Assembly (NCBI RefSeq): GCF_964355755.1
Contig: NC_092676.1
Location: forward strand, 3,640,288-3,704,287
Source of the DNA: Antedon mediterranea
Taxonomy: Eukaryota > Echinodermata > Crinoidea > Comatulida > Antedonidae
Direction of reading: 5' to 3'
DNA: 64,000 nt
Shown piece after piece: positions 20,540 through 33,208 of this stretch (position 1 is the stretch's first letter; every line of letters starts with the position of its first letter). The notes beneath the pieces are model-generated. The model was not told the DNA's origin and ran no database searches. It was given only the letters and a program-made list of their open reading frames with translations. The translations under genes were made by a program, and so were the position numbers.

Positions 20540-22490
20540 TAAAATTCAAGTGTGGTTTGGATTCAATGCCAAATAGTACGACAACAAAAGAGGAATTTCT
20601 TTACACCTTTTGTGCTCACAAAGGAATTTTTGTGTAGAAACATATTAAACTAAGCACATATTGAATTATATACAAACACTTGTAGGTAGTATTCTAGCAT
20701 GTCATTGTTGTAAACACAATTTGAAGTCCTCGTCGTAAACCGCATAATTGCAACTGTTATAGCAAAAACATCTGGGAATCGATTTTTATTGAAAATTAAA
20801 CTAATTTTGTGGTTAAATTATTGTCCAATAAGGGTCAAGTATTGTGTCTACCACTTCCAGTAGTTAAAAATACTTTTCTTGTTTATAATACTGTACAATA
20901 CTTTTATTTTTATTTTTTTATAGTAAAAATATGCAATTTTAGTGTAGGCCTAACTATACACATATCATCATTTTAGCTTTTCAGCAGAGTAACAAATCTG
21001 ACGTTTTGTTGCTACTTTGAAAATTTAGTTTCTATCCACAACTAATCACGTCACAACTTTCTCTTCAAATATCTACACATACAAATTTACATAATCATTT
21101 AACATTTGAATTCGACCTTACAGAGAAACGGATTATAAACGACTATGAGACTGAAACTAGAAATAAAACAGAAGAGGCAGAATTAAATTACATTTTCTCC
21201 ATTATATTTAATAAATAAAATATGTTTATGATAAAGTGTTCTTTGTGTAATTAATTTCCAATAGCAACTTGATCGTTAATACGGTAAAATGTATTTAAAA
21301 AATGTAGTTCTTGTAAAACATATTCACGCAATATTAACATTTTAAATATTTAATAGTCAAGTTATAAGCCAAAATATGTTTTAAAATAGCGGCCATCTTG
21401 GATTTCAACATGGTGGCTGAAATAGAATATTTACAACTTTAATAACAATATTATATTTGGAATCTTCAGTATCACAAACATGGGTATAGAAACCATTTTT
21501 AACTTGCTATGTCACTTAAAAGTCAAGTTATAAGCCAAAATAAGTCTGAAATGGCGGCCATTTTGTTTTTCACATTTTAAGGGTGAAGATCTAAAAATTG
21601 AGCCGGGTAAACAGCACATTTAAATTCAGCACCCCGAAATTACCCTAAAACACATGTTTTTCGCTTTTAACACGAAATGCCTACAGCATTTCATTTTTCT
21701 CAGATCTGGACTAGTCTAACATAGAGATATTATAGTTCACTATAGGCCTAATAAATATCTCTGTAGTTAACTTGCTATGTACTATTGTGTTTAGACAATG
21801 CAGTAAAGTTGCTTATAACTTTTGTGGTGAAAATATCTAACAAATAAAGCATTCTCTTGGTCAAATTAAGATATTTGTCAACATGAGATTTGGAACTTTG
21901 AACTGTTCAAACCTCGTATGTGGTATTATATCATAGCATAATGTTACCGTAGTGTAGTCCATGTACATTTTATTTTTTCGTAGGCCTATTTAATTATGTT
22001 TGTTTGTTTGTTTTATTAGTTTCTCCACACATTTTAAAATAAAAGATAAAAATTGCAAAAAGAAAATTACAATAAACAAGAAAAACATCAAAAATGTGCG
22101 GATGGAGGTCAAAATAAGTTGCGGACAACTTGAAGTCGTGACCACCAGTTAAAAAAAAAATAATGAAGGTGTACAATAGCAGTCCGGCTGCGATCGCAGT
22201 CCGGCTTACATTGAAAATTTAGTATTAAAATTATAGTATTGTTACTTTGTATTATACAGTATAATACCTTTCAGTTCTCAACCATTTCTACTTCGTTAAT
22301 TTATAGGAGCCTGGCGTCAAGTTTTCTTCCTAAAACTTACAAACATACAAATTACAATGATGCTTTCGAACTTGTTCAATAATAATAATAGTAATAATGT
22401 ATTTTCAATAAACGGAATTAAACGTACTTTATATACTGCACATAGCATACAGAATAATGTGTCAACTACTGGTATCTCTATTCATATCAA
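20540..22490. other. Intergenic, with a diverged direct repeat
   Basis: No gene seen. TCAAGTTATAAGCCAAAATA followed by a GCGGCCAT segment occurs near 21357 and again near 21523, a diverged direct duplication. Confidence 0.5.
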
Positions 22491-22494
22491 CATT

Positions 22495-22985
22495 TCAGCA
22501 AGGGGTATTGAGGAAGGGTGGGGGTGGTGTCTTGGAAGTGGTGTCGGGGAAGAGAGAGGGGAAGGGGTGCCAAGAAAGGGGGATGTCCAGGAAGTGATGT
22601 GGGGGAAAAGAGAAGGGGGAGGGGTGCCGAGCAAGTGGGTGTCGAGGAAGTGGTGTCGGGTAAGATAGAGGGGAGGGGTTGATTGATTGATTTTATTCGA
22701 TATTCATAAAAATAGTTAAAATATACAATGTAGATATTAAAAAAGAATACCAGGATAACCCATTAAGTCTACAAATAAAAAGTAAACTTATTTCCAATGG
22801 GTCTAATCCGTATTAACGGGAAAAGTGAGTGGTTGGGTCTAGTACAATATGATTAAGTTAGGTGCCGAGAAAGGGGATGTCGAGGAAGTGATGTCGGGGA
22901 AAAGGGAAGGGGGTGTCAAGAAAGTGGTGTCTGGGAAGAGGGAACGGGTGTCGAGGAAGTGGTGTCAAGGAAGAGGGTATCTAGG
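22495..22985 (+). repeat. G-rich minisatellite interrupted by a retroposon tail
   Basis: Imperfect ~45-bp units of the type GGAAGTGGTGTCGGGGAAG...GGGGTGCCGAG run from 22495 to 22675 and again from 22862 to 22985. The gap 22676-22858 begins with TTGATTGATTGATTTTATTC, the inverse of a LINE 3' tail, so a retroposon end landed in the array. Confidence 0.65.
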
Positions 22986-23565
22986 GTTCGAAATAAAGTA
23001 ATTTCCTCCTGAAAACCACAAATAAGCCCAAACTATAAATTCCAGAAGCGGAAGCGAAAATTCCTTTAATATTCTTAGCTCTTGACAAGTCTATGCCTAG
23101 AAAATACACCGTTTGTAATCTTTGCCCTAGCAAAGTGTGTGTTGCATTAGTAAAAAATTCACAATACTATCGTACGTACTAATCCGTGTCTAATGGAGAA
23201 AAACAAAGTACGTCTGTTCTGGAGTGTTGAACTCAATATGGCCTCAACTAACAAAGGATTTCCAAAAGGTCATTAAACTAATTCATTCACGGTACTACTA
23301 CAGTATTAAGTATTGACCAATTGGTCAACTTTAAAAGGTACTCAAATGCTCAAAACAACGGAGGAAACTAAATACCGTAACGGTATAACGAATTTCGTAA
23401 AGTAAAGAACGTCAAGGAAAACGAACTAATATCACAGACGAAATGCTTTCACATGCAAACGAGAAATCTCAACTTATATCTCCATGGACAACAAACTGAT
23501 TATTATTATTATTTTTAATATTCTTATTAATACCACAATCCGAATTCATGAACGGACACCCATCT

Positions 23566-23850
23566 CGTTTGAACGAATTACTAATTCGTTTGAACGAATT
23601 ACTAATTCGTTTGAACGCATCACTAATTATTCGGTTGAAAGAAATACTAATTAGTTCGAACGAATGTGTCGTTTAGTTGAACGAATTACTAGGCCTAATT
23701 CGTTTGAACGAAGTATGAACTCGTTTGAACGAATTAGCAATTCGTTTGAACGGATTAGTAATCCGTTTAAATGAAGTCCGAATTCGTTTGAACGAAGTAT
23801 GAATTCGTTTGAACGAATCACTAATTCGTTTGAACGAAGTACGAATTCGT
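23566..23850. repeat. Minisatellite of near-palindromic TTCGTTTGAACGAA units
   Basis: About ten units of roughly 22-25 bp. Each centres on TTCGTTTGAACGAA, which is palindromic except for its two middle bases, linked by TACTAA- or GTATGA-type spacers. The frame read on the minus strand is a repeat artefact. Confidence 0.75.
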
Positions 23851-23859
23851 TTCAACCAA

Positions 23860-24735
23860 CACCGGTAACAAATACAAATATACATTACGAATTCTTTTGA
23901 CCGTAGCTAGATCTATGAACAATAATTTTGAATCGATTCCTGATCTTTAAAACGGATTATTAAGTCATTGTTTTAAAACGAATTTATCATTACCGCTTAC
24001 GTGTAAACGGAAGCTATTGAGACCATCCCAGTCAGCTACCTTCCGTTCACATTGCTTACGGATCATTTATCACATTTTTACAATTTACTTCCTTATAAAT
24101 ATATATATATATATATAATATTATTTTTATGTATCGCTCTATTTTACTGCATCATGTGTTAGTAAAACACAAAATCTAGCCAATAAAATTCTTTCAGTAT
24201 CGGTTTTATATAAACAACGTCGTCAATTTAAATAATTGATGTGACAAAAGAAACTGCAACAAATATTTAAAAAAAAACTATTTAAAAAAAAACAAGGCCT
24301 ACATATAAACAACGCCCAATGACTGATTCTAATTTCAAACCAAACCCTAGCAAGTATAGTGTTGCTGTTATAGGCCTATTTTGGTCTACGTTAATTCAAT
24401 GACATATTGATATGTGTAGGCTATCCTTCATGAGGAAAGGAACGCCGGAGGAATAAAAAAGGACCATTATACCATAGAGATATTATATACTATAATATCT
24501 CTATTATACCAATAGCCTCCGAGATCTGCGCCAATAGAAAACAAGTTCTTCAGAATTCAAATTTATGGCGTTTTGGAAGAGAAAAGGGGAAAACCCATAT
24601 TAACAGCTATAACCTTAGACTAGAAACCGGGCGGTGGTCAAGCACTTCAATCAATGATAAATGCGGCGATGTGCAGACGGAGCTTTACGCATTATGTGAT
24701 TAAAAAAAAAGTTTTACCATATTTAATGAGGGTGA
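23860..24735. other. Intergenic, no gene seen
   Basis: Contains an (AT)n run near 24100 and a short perfect hairpin TAGAGATATTATA / TATAATATCTCTA near 24475-24505. Confidence 0.5.
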
Positions 24736-24739
24736 TCCA

Positions 24740-24960
24740 TCCAGCAATTGCTGATCATTAGGGACCCTCATAGGTTCACAAGACAAACATATACACAAGA
24801 TGCTCTACATAAACAAAGTCTTATTACAAGTCTTTTGGAGTGGAGTTGTAATTTTGTCCGATTAGAAAAAATCCTGACATGTGACGGGGACTTGAACCCA
24901 GGACCCAGGAGTGGTAGCCAAGCATCATAACCACCAATGCCCATTTACTGCACACACACG
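24740..24960 (-). mobile_element. tRNA-derived SINE
   Basis: On the minus strand a tRNA-like head (A-box-like TGGTGGTTATGATGCTTGG, B box GGGTTCAAGTCCC) is followed by a body whose segment AAGTCTTTGTTTATGTAG-AGCATCTTGTG recurs at about 32796 on the plus strand. This head-plus-shared-body layout is that of a pol III SINE. Confidence 0.65.
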
Positions 24961-25424
24961 CCAAAATTAATTAATTCATAATTGCCACAGCCTTGTGATT
25001 TTATTTTCTATTGAACCTTCATTAACTGTCAAAATTTGTCTTCAAAGTTCTTTTAGTTAGTGAAAAAATTATCTAAGTTTGTTATTGCTATTTTCATGCT
25101 TGTACCGTACTATTTGTGTGTTGGACACTGTTATCCCCAATTGTCTTTAAAGAAATAATAATGACAGGATATATACTGAAGTTCGGAATTTGTGAACTTA
25201 AGTACTGGTACAAGAAGATAGTGAAAAAAAACGTAATAACGAAAACAAAAATCAACAAAACAATATTGCCGAATATGGAATATCAGACCATGACAGGACA
25301 TTGACGAAACATTACCACTTCACATGGCATTTGACGAATAAGGAAATACATTATTTATTGTAAACCACAGAAGGAAATGATAGGCCTCTTAAGTAGTGGT
25401 TTAAGAATACGGAAGTACAGGAAA

Positions 25425-25800
25425 TGATTGGGTTCATCATTATCTTTAAAGGGGAACACAATCAAAGTTTTGTTCTATGATTCAACGAAAAACTATTTTT
25501 TTTAAATGTTATTATATCTTTTAGGCACATGTGGTCAAGGATTACAAATAGTATCTTTAAAGGGGAAAACAATCAAAGTTTTGTTTGATACTTCAACGAA
25601 AAACAAATTTTAGATAATTTTTTTATTTTATTTTAAATCTTTTAAGTACATGTGGCTAAGAATTACCAATAGTAAATCAATCACTGTCCTATCAGATATG
25701 TGGTAATTAATGGGTTCATCATTATCTTTATAAAAAATATATATATTTTTGTTATTGTTCTTTTTTATATCTTTTAGGCAAGGATTACCAGGGAAGAGTG
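25425..25800 (+). repeat. Three imperfect tandem copies of a ~125-bp unit
   Basis: GTATCTTTAAAGGGGAA-ACAATCAAAG, TTCAACGAAAAAC and ATCTTTTAgGCACATGTGG recur near 25440, 25553 and, shortened, 25715. AATCAATCACTsTCCTATCAGAT also appears twice (25676, 25848). Confidence 0.6.
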
Positions 25801-25859
25801 AAATTACACCATGGAGTAATACTGTATAATTATTACTACCAATAGCAAATCAATCACTC

Positions 25860-26570
25860 TCCTATCAGATGTAGGTGGTAATCCCCCTGATACACAGGAT
25901 ATTTAGTGTACCTGTTTACCGGGGTAACCCCTACTCGTCTCGAATGATGAACTGTGTTCTTTGAACATAACGTTCGGGGATTTCAAGAAAATGTTGAGAT
26001 AAATTCCATAATAATTGTAAAATAAAACTGTATACCGTTCTATTTACAGAGAGAACGCCAAGACTTTATCAATTTTGAAATCATTTATTTTACTTTATTC
26101 ATTTATATATTCTTGTACTTTTTATAAATTATTTCAATAACAAAAATAATAGAGTGAAAGAGTGCAACATCAATACTATTTCCTTTCCATAAAATAATTC
26201 GTTATTTTATTGCAATAAAAATATTGTTTATGAGCTATAAGTTATTTTGGTAATTTCAGTTTCGTTTCCTGCAACAACACAACAAAGACTACATTCAATG
26301 ATTAGCTAGCTCTCAGAATTCTATTTATATATATATTAATATGTTGTGTTTAGTTTTTTTTTCTGATTAAACCTCAACATTGATTAACATTACTCAGAAG
26401 TAACAATGGGTACAGTCATAAGATTGGTTTTAAATATAGAGTCGAAAAGATTTTATTATTATTTTTATAAACATTTACAGAAATTCTAAACCACCAGGTG
26501 ATATACTAAATATTAAGTAATTAATTTGAAACAATAAAGAAAAAAGATAAGGAAATCTGTGAGAATGAGA
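25860..26570. other. Intergenic, no gene seen
   Basis: AT-rich, with no recognisable element. Confidence 0.45.
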
Positions 26571-26574
26571 AAAA

Positions 26575-26652
26575 TCCACCACAACCAAGATTCGAACTCG
26601 GAACCTTCTTCTTGATATATGTTCTTAACCATTCGACCACTGAGGCATAGTA
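26575..26652 (-). mobile_element. tRNA-like SINE head or tRNA pseudogene
   Basis: The minus strand reads a D-arm-like CCTCAGTGGTCGAATGGTTA and a T-arm-like GAGTTCGAATCTTGG, giving Leu/Ser-type A and B boxes. The acceptor arms do not pair, so this is not a functional tRNA. Confidence 0.5.
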
Positions 26653-27181
26653 GTGCCATCAGAAAACATTTCGATTATTTTTCAAAAACCAGATTCAAGA
26701 TCAAATATAGGTATGACACGCTATGTGTGCCAAAATAAGAATATTAGTTTCACCCACCGTTAAAAGAATATTCTACCACCAGTATTTAATTAAAAACCTC
26801 CACAACCAATGTTGAGGGAAAGGGGGAATTGTTTTCTAATAAGACTGTATGAGTTGCTAATAAAAATATGTAATTAGCACTGTGAACAGGGATGGGGTCA
26901 GCCTGCTGAGCATGCCCACTAAACCCATTCTGTAGCCTCACAGCGTAAAAAAAGGAGGAATGTTTGTTGATACTATTGATGCCTTGTTACTATCATTTTG
27001 AGAGAGAAAAAACAATTGCTATTGTACAGCACAGCTGTGTTTAAAGATAGTCCATAAATCATCACTCATATCAATATATTGTTGTTTAGTATATCAAAAT
27101 CTACTACCGCCCTCTATATCTGTTAGCACCATTTAGCACACTTATATTCAACTACTCATGCATTGATACTACAACCTGAAC

Positions 27182-28882
27182 CTATGAATCCAGCGGTACC
27201 GCATCCGGTTGCTTAGGCAACGGAAATGTTATTTTCGGAATATTATTGCATCCTTTAATAATGTCCAACTTTTCCTCCATCGACTTAAGATCATTCGAAA
27301 AAATCCGAAGTGTATGACACGCATCCTAAAAAAAATCAATCGATTTCGGTATGTTTACGAAATAAAAAAAACAACAGTAGTCGTACGTCGTATGATTTAT
27401 CGGTTGGTTTAAGTGAGTCAAGTGGCCGAGTGGTTTAGACAGGGGCGCTGAAAACCATAGTCATAATGTCGATAGAGGTTCAAGACTCTATTTGACAATA
27501 GTTCTGGTTGTAAAACAAGTCTGCTCGGATAAGGACTTAAAACTGTATGTTCAGTGTACATATCTGGTTCGTGTGGATTTTAAAGAACCTAGTACATCTT
27601 TTGGAAAGAGTAGACCAGTGTTCTGGTCCATTTTCAGGCCTTGTAGTTTATCACTGTGTTGGGCTAGCACCACAAACAATTGAATATACTTTATTACAAA
27701 AACCTTAAGAATGTACGTTCCAATGTGAAAATGAACTAATTACAGTATAGACATACTTTATGTATAAGTCCACAGTCAAAATGTTAAAGGTGTATACAGT
27801 ACTTATATACGATACGTTAGTATGGTAAATTTAAATGTTTTCACCTACCTGAATAACAGCTTGTGTTCGAGAGAGTTGCTGACTTGAATGAGAAAGATCC
27901 TTACGAGCATTTTGAAACGCCTGCGAGATGACTTCATTCATATCTCGATGCAATGCAATGTTTCGTTCGCGTAGTTTTCTGTGTAACAGCGTATCATACT
28001 TTGGGAGATCTCTTTCTAGGTTTTTAACTTGTTTTTGTAAATTTTCAAGCTTTTCATCTGTTTCTGACGAGTTCAATTTAGGACCGGGTTCAACTGTGAG
28101 AAGAAAAAAAAATGATATTACTTAATTCAGTGTTTTGTTCAAGTTAATTTGAATGACCTTTCTAGCCAAAAATTAATGCCTTTTTTAGCCTGAAACAGTG
28201 ATTTTACAACCTGCTTTTTCATGAAACTCCAACAGTATGACATGGCATGTTAATATGAACTGCAATCCAATTTTCAGGCTGAAAAATATTGTTGTAAGAT
28301 CCCATGATTTTCCAGGTTTTCAATGACCCAATGAACTTGAACTCTATATATTGATCTATAGAATGCACTTGGAAATACCTTGTTTAGTAGCAGGTGGTTG
28401 CGTGTGATAACAGGTGGTTGAGTGTGGTGTAGCGGCTGCTGGTACACGATAAACTAATTATAGGTGGTGGAGCTTGGTTGAGCATAAATGTGGGTTGCAT
28501 GCTGTATGTGTGTGGTGTAGTTGGTGCGTGTGTGTAGTAAACTAACAGGTGTTTGCGTATGCTTGTGTGTGGTAGTAGGTGGTACGTGAACGTGGTGTTT
28601 AGTACAATAGGACCCAGATCAAGTACTGTATGTCAGAAAGAACAACTAGAACGCTTTTTAACCTTTAAGTACTGGGAAAGCATTAAGTTGCAGTTTTGTC
28701 TCTTCATGTTCCCAACTTAAATTTGACAATCTATCTTCCTCGTCATCCGTTTCTGGTGCTTCTCCAGGAACGCAAGTGTCATCAATGGACGCAGCGGTCA
28801 GATCTTCTGTAGGACGACGGACATCATCATCCGAGTCCGACTCTAAAGCTTCTCCCTCCACTGCTGTTCTAATTGTAGTCAT
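27182..28882 (-). CDS. BLOC1S3: BLOC-1 complex subunit 3 (three exons)
   Basis: Exons are 28882-28663, 28093-27849 and 27325-27182. Junctions: AAAG|GTTAAA to TTCTCACAG in phase 1, and CAG|GTAGGT to TTTTTTTAG in phase 0. The spliced product is 202 residues, the same length as human BLOC1S3. The N-terminus carries two copies of the family's acidic signature (VEGEALESDSD and VPGEAPETDDE). The middle is a coiled coil (KLENLQKQVKNLERDL; LRERNIALHRDMNEVI). The C-terminus, DLKSMEEKLDIIKGC, matches the family's conserved end. BLOC-1 acts in the cytosol in making lysosome-related organelles and in endosomal sorting. The gene is divergent from SNIP1, with about 880 bp between the start codons. Confidence 0.94.
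27417..27496 (+). tRNA. tRNA-Ser/Leu-like pseudogene in BLOC1S3 intron 2
   Basis: Starts GTCAAGT and ends ATTTGAC, which pair over 7 bp (one wobble). It has a good class-II D arm (GGCCGAGTGGTTTAGAC) and a GGTTCAAGA T-arm. The anticodon stem does not pair and the T-arm lacks one base, so it is probably a dead tRNA copy. Confidence 0.4.
28395..28600. repeat. GT-rich imperfect repeat in BLOC1S3 intron 1
   Basis: Runs of variants of AGGTGGTtGcGTGTG separated by 20-40 bp. No coding potential. Confidence 0.5.
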
Positions 28883-29557
28883 ACTTATACTAAAAGAAAA
28901 ACAGTAAAAAAAATTAACGTGGCAAAAAATTTAATAAGCAAGTGTATACTACTGCACTAAGTAGGCACTGTAGATTCATGGGTCATACAAAATAGACAGA
29001 CCTGGTCTCTAGGATATACAATATTATATATTATCATAGATAGCCTATATAGTATGTGGTTCAATCATACATGATGATGGTTCAATAATTGCTAAAGCAG
29101 CACTTCCAGTGTGTCCAGGCATCAATCCCCATCATCATTCAATCACAATAAATAGGCCTAATTACATATATCCGAACTCATTATTATAATAAAACAAAGA
29201 TCATACATCCTTATTGAGCTTAATTTGTTAATTTTAACTCACTGAGCTTAGTCTACAATTTATAATAGTAACTTTATGTACCAAGTGAAGTACTATACAT
29301 ACAAATGTAGGCCTACCTAATAGTTGTTATGATTACCCCTAGAAAAGATCACCTAAGTTACTACATTTTTATTGTAAATGTACCTAAACCATTTTAAAAC
29401 AACAAATAAAATATATTTATGATAAAAAATACGTTTACTATAGAGAAAATCGTTGATTTACAAACAAATGTTTATAAAACTTAGCAAATTAACTGAATAC
29501 AGAAATTTGTTTTATTATATTTAAAAGTAGCTTAGGTGGTTACATACAAAGATACTA

Positions 29558-29578
29558 TAGCGCCACGAAGTGGCGCTA
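29558..29578. promoter_or_regulatory. GC-rich palindrome upstream of SNIP1
   Basis: TAGCGCCAC-GAA-GTGGCGCTA is a perfect 9-bp-arm inverted repeat, followed at once by GTGGCGGCGCTA. It lies about 190 bp before the SNIP1 start in otherwise AT-rich DNA between two divergent genes. It may be a bidirectional promoter element or a MITE-derived end (a GGCGCTGCGTGG word occurs in the MITE at 34943). Confidence 0.4.
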
Positions 29579-29762
29579 CGTGGCGGCGCTATACGATCTT
29601 TGGTGGTGCCTGCTTCAATCCCATCATGCAATTTGCAAAATGGAGTTAAAAGCGAACAACCGAGTCGTTCCCTCGTTTGTATGCAGATAATTCCGTTTTC
29701 TGATAACTCTAAACGTGTCTGAAATAGTAACGTTCATATATAACATATTTAAGTATTTAAAG

Positions 29763-31009
29763 ATGTCCAGTAAAAGTCACCACCGTGATTCTTCACCTCA
29801 TCATAGGCATAAACACCACAAAAAACACAAGAAGCGGAGCTCGCCATCCCGCCACCGGCGTTCACGCTCTCAAAGCCCAGAAGAGAGTCATGACCACCAT
29901 CGGCCTAGAAAACACAAGGCATGGCATTTGTTTTCTTGACTTAATTTCAAACATCTCTAAATCTTTTTGATTATGTACTGTATATTTATGTAGGCCTAGA
30001 CCCTCGTTATGTTTTAAAATTATTTGTTTAATACTAGAGACTACTAGCTAGGCCCTAGCTAGCTAGCCTAGCCTAAATATTAAAATGTACAGTACAGTAG
30101 GTAAAATTATTAAATTTATTTAGTATTATTAGTTTAGGCCTAGCCTAGTCCAGGTAGTACAAACTTTAAATTCATTTATTGCATATTACTAATGCTTGAC
30201 ACACCTTTGTATTCCAGATGCGGCACCATGATGAAGAGAGGCATGGAAGACATCGAGAGTATAGTACGTCTCCAAGGAGAAGGGAAAGAGAACACCATGA
30301 CAACAGAAATACACAAACGGAAAATAGAAGAGGTCACAGACATGAAGAAAGGAGTCATCAACCTCCTGTGAGAATAAAACAAGAAAGAGAAGAAAATGAT
30401 GACAGGAGGCGAAGAGATCATAAAAACAAACCAACAAATCCATTCCAAACGTCCGAGAATAATGAGTATGGCCAACCAAACGATGCTAATCAAATGGAAG
30501 AACCCGCTCAACCAAAGCAAGGCCCAGATTTTGGGCTGTCTGGGAAACTTGCGGAAGAAACGAACACATTTAGGGGAATTGTTATCAAATACAATGAGCC
30601 CCCTGAAGCTCGAAAACCTAAGAAAAAATGGCGTTTGTACGTGTTCAAAGGTGCGGAACAAATGCCCGTCCTTCAAGTGCATAGACAAAGTGCGTATTTA
30701 CTGGGTAGGGATAGAATGGTCGCGGACATTCCTATAGATCATCCGTCGTGCTCGAAGCAACATGCAGCATTGCAATTTAGACTCGTAAACTACCAACGAG
30801 ACGACGGCACTACGGGGAGAAGAGTCAAACCGTTTGTCATCGATCTAAACTCCTCAAATGGCACAGTCGTAAATAACGTTAAGGTCGAACCGCAACGATA
30901 TGTAGAACTTTTCGAAAAAGACGTTGTCAAGTTTGGATATAGTTCTAGGGAATATGTTTTGCTTCATGAAAAGACGTCTGTTGATGAGTCGGACGAAGAG
31001 GACGTCTAA
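29763..31009 (+). CDS. SNIP1: SNIP1, FHA-domain nuclear protein (two exons)
   Basis: Exon 1 is 29763-29918 and exon 2 is 30218-31009. The acceptor is TTGTATTCCAG. No GT donor keeps the frame, but a GC donor (CACAAG|GCATGG) joins in phase 0. The product is 315 residues: a basic His/Arg/Ser-rich N-terminus, a conserved block (NTFRGIVIKYNEPPEAR), then an FHA domain with HRQSAYLLGRD, DHPSCSKQHAALQ, DLNSSNGTVVNN and FGYSSREYVLLHE. These are the most conserved stretches of animal SNIP1. The FHA domain binds phosphothreonine; SNIP1 acts in the nucleus in spliceosome and microRNA-processing complexes and in Smad signalling. The N-terminus is shorter than in vertebrates. A poly-A signal is at 31341. 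Confidence 0.95.
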
Positions 31010-31340
31010 AATTATTAAACCAAAGGTGTTGACCAATGACAGATCCTATCCTAGCGAAATATCCCAAAACTGAATACTGGAATTAGCCTTAAAATAAGAA
31101 TCTTGTCATATGTTCCTATTACTGTTGGAAGAGTCTACTATTACTAAGTAATTGTTATTACAATACATAAGTACCATCGAGAAATTACACAATATAGAAG
31201 TGGTTTTCCAATCACACATTACCAAAAAACATTAAATCTATGTTCAGTTCGATATTTTTCAGTAATATAGAATCATCAACATAGAATTTAAACAAATTGA
31301 CACTTAGAAAGTGACAGTATTATCATTACTTATCGACTGA

Positions 31341-31346
31341 AATAAA
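31341..31346 (+). terminator. Poly-A signal of SNIP1
   Basis: AATAAA about 330 bp after the stop; a second AATAAA lies at 32168-32173. Confidence 0.45.
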
Positions 31347-31665
31347 TTATTTTGAATACCACTAAAATATGTGATTCGCCTGTAGAGTAACCAACTATAG
31401 TTATAATTCTGTTATTTTACTGGTGCACTATAACAATAATGTGCACTATTTTAACAGTCAGTCAAACATTGATTCCAGACTAAATTAATTTTATAATATA
31501 TGTATATTTAGTATGCTACTGTATACAGTATTTAGTAAGAAATATACAAAATTAAGTGAGAAATGAATTAACTTATCTCAATTGTGTGTATAATTTTGGA
31601 AGTGTTGGTGGCCTTAAGTAACTCTAAACCATTATTTTGAAACGTATAACTGCTGATGCATTGTG

Positions 31666-31820
31666 TAAAGCTCTGTCTACACTATCAGAATGGTTTGGAA
31701 AAAAAAGTTGAGATGATGTGCCTAAATATGGTAGTGATATGACATCATCATGTCCATATAATAATGGGCACATCACAATTTGTTTGTCCCATAAAGTTTG
31801 ATAGTGTGGACAGAGCTTTA
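31666..31820. mobile_element. MITE, family 1, copy b
   Basis: TAAAGCTCTGTCTACACTAT at the left, ATAGTGTGGACAGAGCTTTA at the right, and TATGGGCACATCAC-type words inside. Confidence 0.85.
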
Positions 31821-32795
31821 TGTCATACAGTAGATGTACAGCCTCACAGAGATTAATTATATTATTGTGGCGTGTATTTGTATTATTTATGTTTTGGAAC
31901 TCTGGGTATTTTGTGGGAGTATCTCCAGCACCTCCTTGTATTGTATACATCGTTTTTACCAACTCTCGTATAAGCCCATAGGCTTATATCTGAAGAATAC
32001 CAACATGGTTTGTGGACAATTACTTAAGATTTGGAAATGGGTTTATACTAAAGTGTCGTAAATGGTATCAAATGTGTTGAAATAATGAAAATATATTACT
32101 CTTTTTTTTTTCTGTGCGCTTTTATAATTGGTTTATACTTGTGTCGTCGTGGTATGAAATGCTTTGTAATAAAGACACTGTTGAAATAATAATGTAATAT
32201 TATTCTTCATTCATTTTTTTCTGTGCACTTTTATAATTGGTAATTAAATATTCGTGTTCATTATGTTTTCGCTGAAGATCACAATCTAATATAAAAATAA
32301 TTCATTCTTGCGGTTTTTTAGAGGAATAAATAATTTGCGGTGTGGTTTTTTATGAAAAATATTTATGTTTTTCTGGCGGTAAAACAGATCACACTATTAT
32401 GATAATTTGTTTTTATTCTTATAAATCTTGATGAACATCCTGTTATTTTAAAAAACGTTTCCTTATATAGTATTTCTTTTTCTCAAAATTCTACAAGCAC
32501 GCCATTTCCTATACCGATGATTATTCTAAATTTTAGACAAATCAGGAATCATAACAAAAATATTTTACTGTACTGTTACTGCAGTAACATATGAATTTGT
32601 AGATGTTTATGAAGCCATCACTGCAATGATGAGTAAATGTAATAATAATTACTGTACCTTGAAAAAAATTGTAAAGTAAAAGAGTAAACAAAATATAATT
32701 ACTGCAGTAGAATAATTTTGAAATGGTCCCTAATGTTTCTACAAAAACTGTATCATAATAAACACTCATTTTTCCCTTTACTTCAAGTCTTCTAA
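31821..32795. other. Intergenic / distal 3' UTR, no gene seen
   Basis: TTTTTTTCTGTGC-CTTTTATAATTGG occurs twice (about 32106 and 32215), a ~100-bp direct duplication. Confidence 0.45.
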
Positions 32796-32899
32796 GTCTT
32801 TGTTTATGTAGAGCATCTTGTGTATATGTTTGTCTTGTGAAATTTTAAATAGTTTATCCATCCTGTAATTGGCGGGTTACTCGCTGTTGGATGAGTATG

Positions 32900-32928
<29 letters not shown>
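32796..32928 (+). mobile_element. SINE 3' part with poly-A
   Basis: The first half is the body of the SINE at 24740-24960 in the opposite orientation. The second half (TTGGCGGGTTACTCGCTGTT and on) matches 14510-14560. It ends in about 25 A residues. Confidence 0.65.
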
Positions 32929-32930
<2 letters not shown>

Positions 32931-33208
32931 TTTCCCTTTACTACACATAAGAATACTATGAACAACTGTATAGAAAAAAAATAGTTTTATTTTATTAAAA
33001 ATTATAAGACAGTAAATCCAGAATTACTTTAAAAATTGAAATGTGCTAAATGTTGTTAATTTCAATAATCAAATACCCGATACAAATTATTAAAATAACT
33101 TTAGCTTATAGATTCCAATCATAAAGTGAGGTATTGATACCAAGATATGTTAGTGTTAGTAAGGTGAATTTCTTCAATTATAAAAAACATAGTTCTTATT
33201 CTGAGGTG

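Noticed and set aside
23673-23885. Minus-strand frame with repeated SFKRI units as a repeat protein
   Set aside because: The repeat arises from the DNA minisatellite at 23566-23850; no start context, signal or conservation supports translation.
27417-27496. A working tRNA-Ser or tRNA-Leu gene
   Set aside because: The anticodon stem does not pair and the T-arm lacks a base, so only a pseudogene or SINE-type call is justified.
30176-30688. 170-codon minus-strand frame across SNIP1 exon 2
   Set aside because: Lies opposite the strongly conserved SNIP1 coding exon and has no family resemblance.
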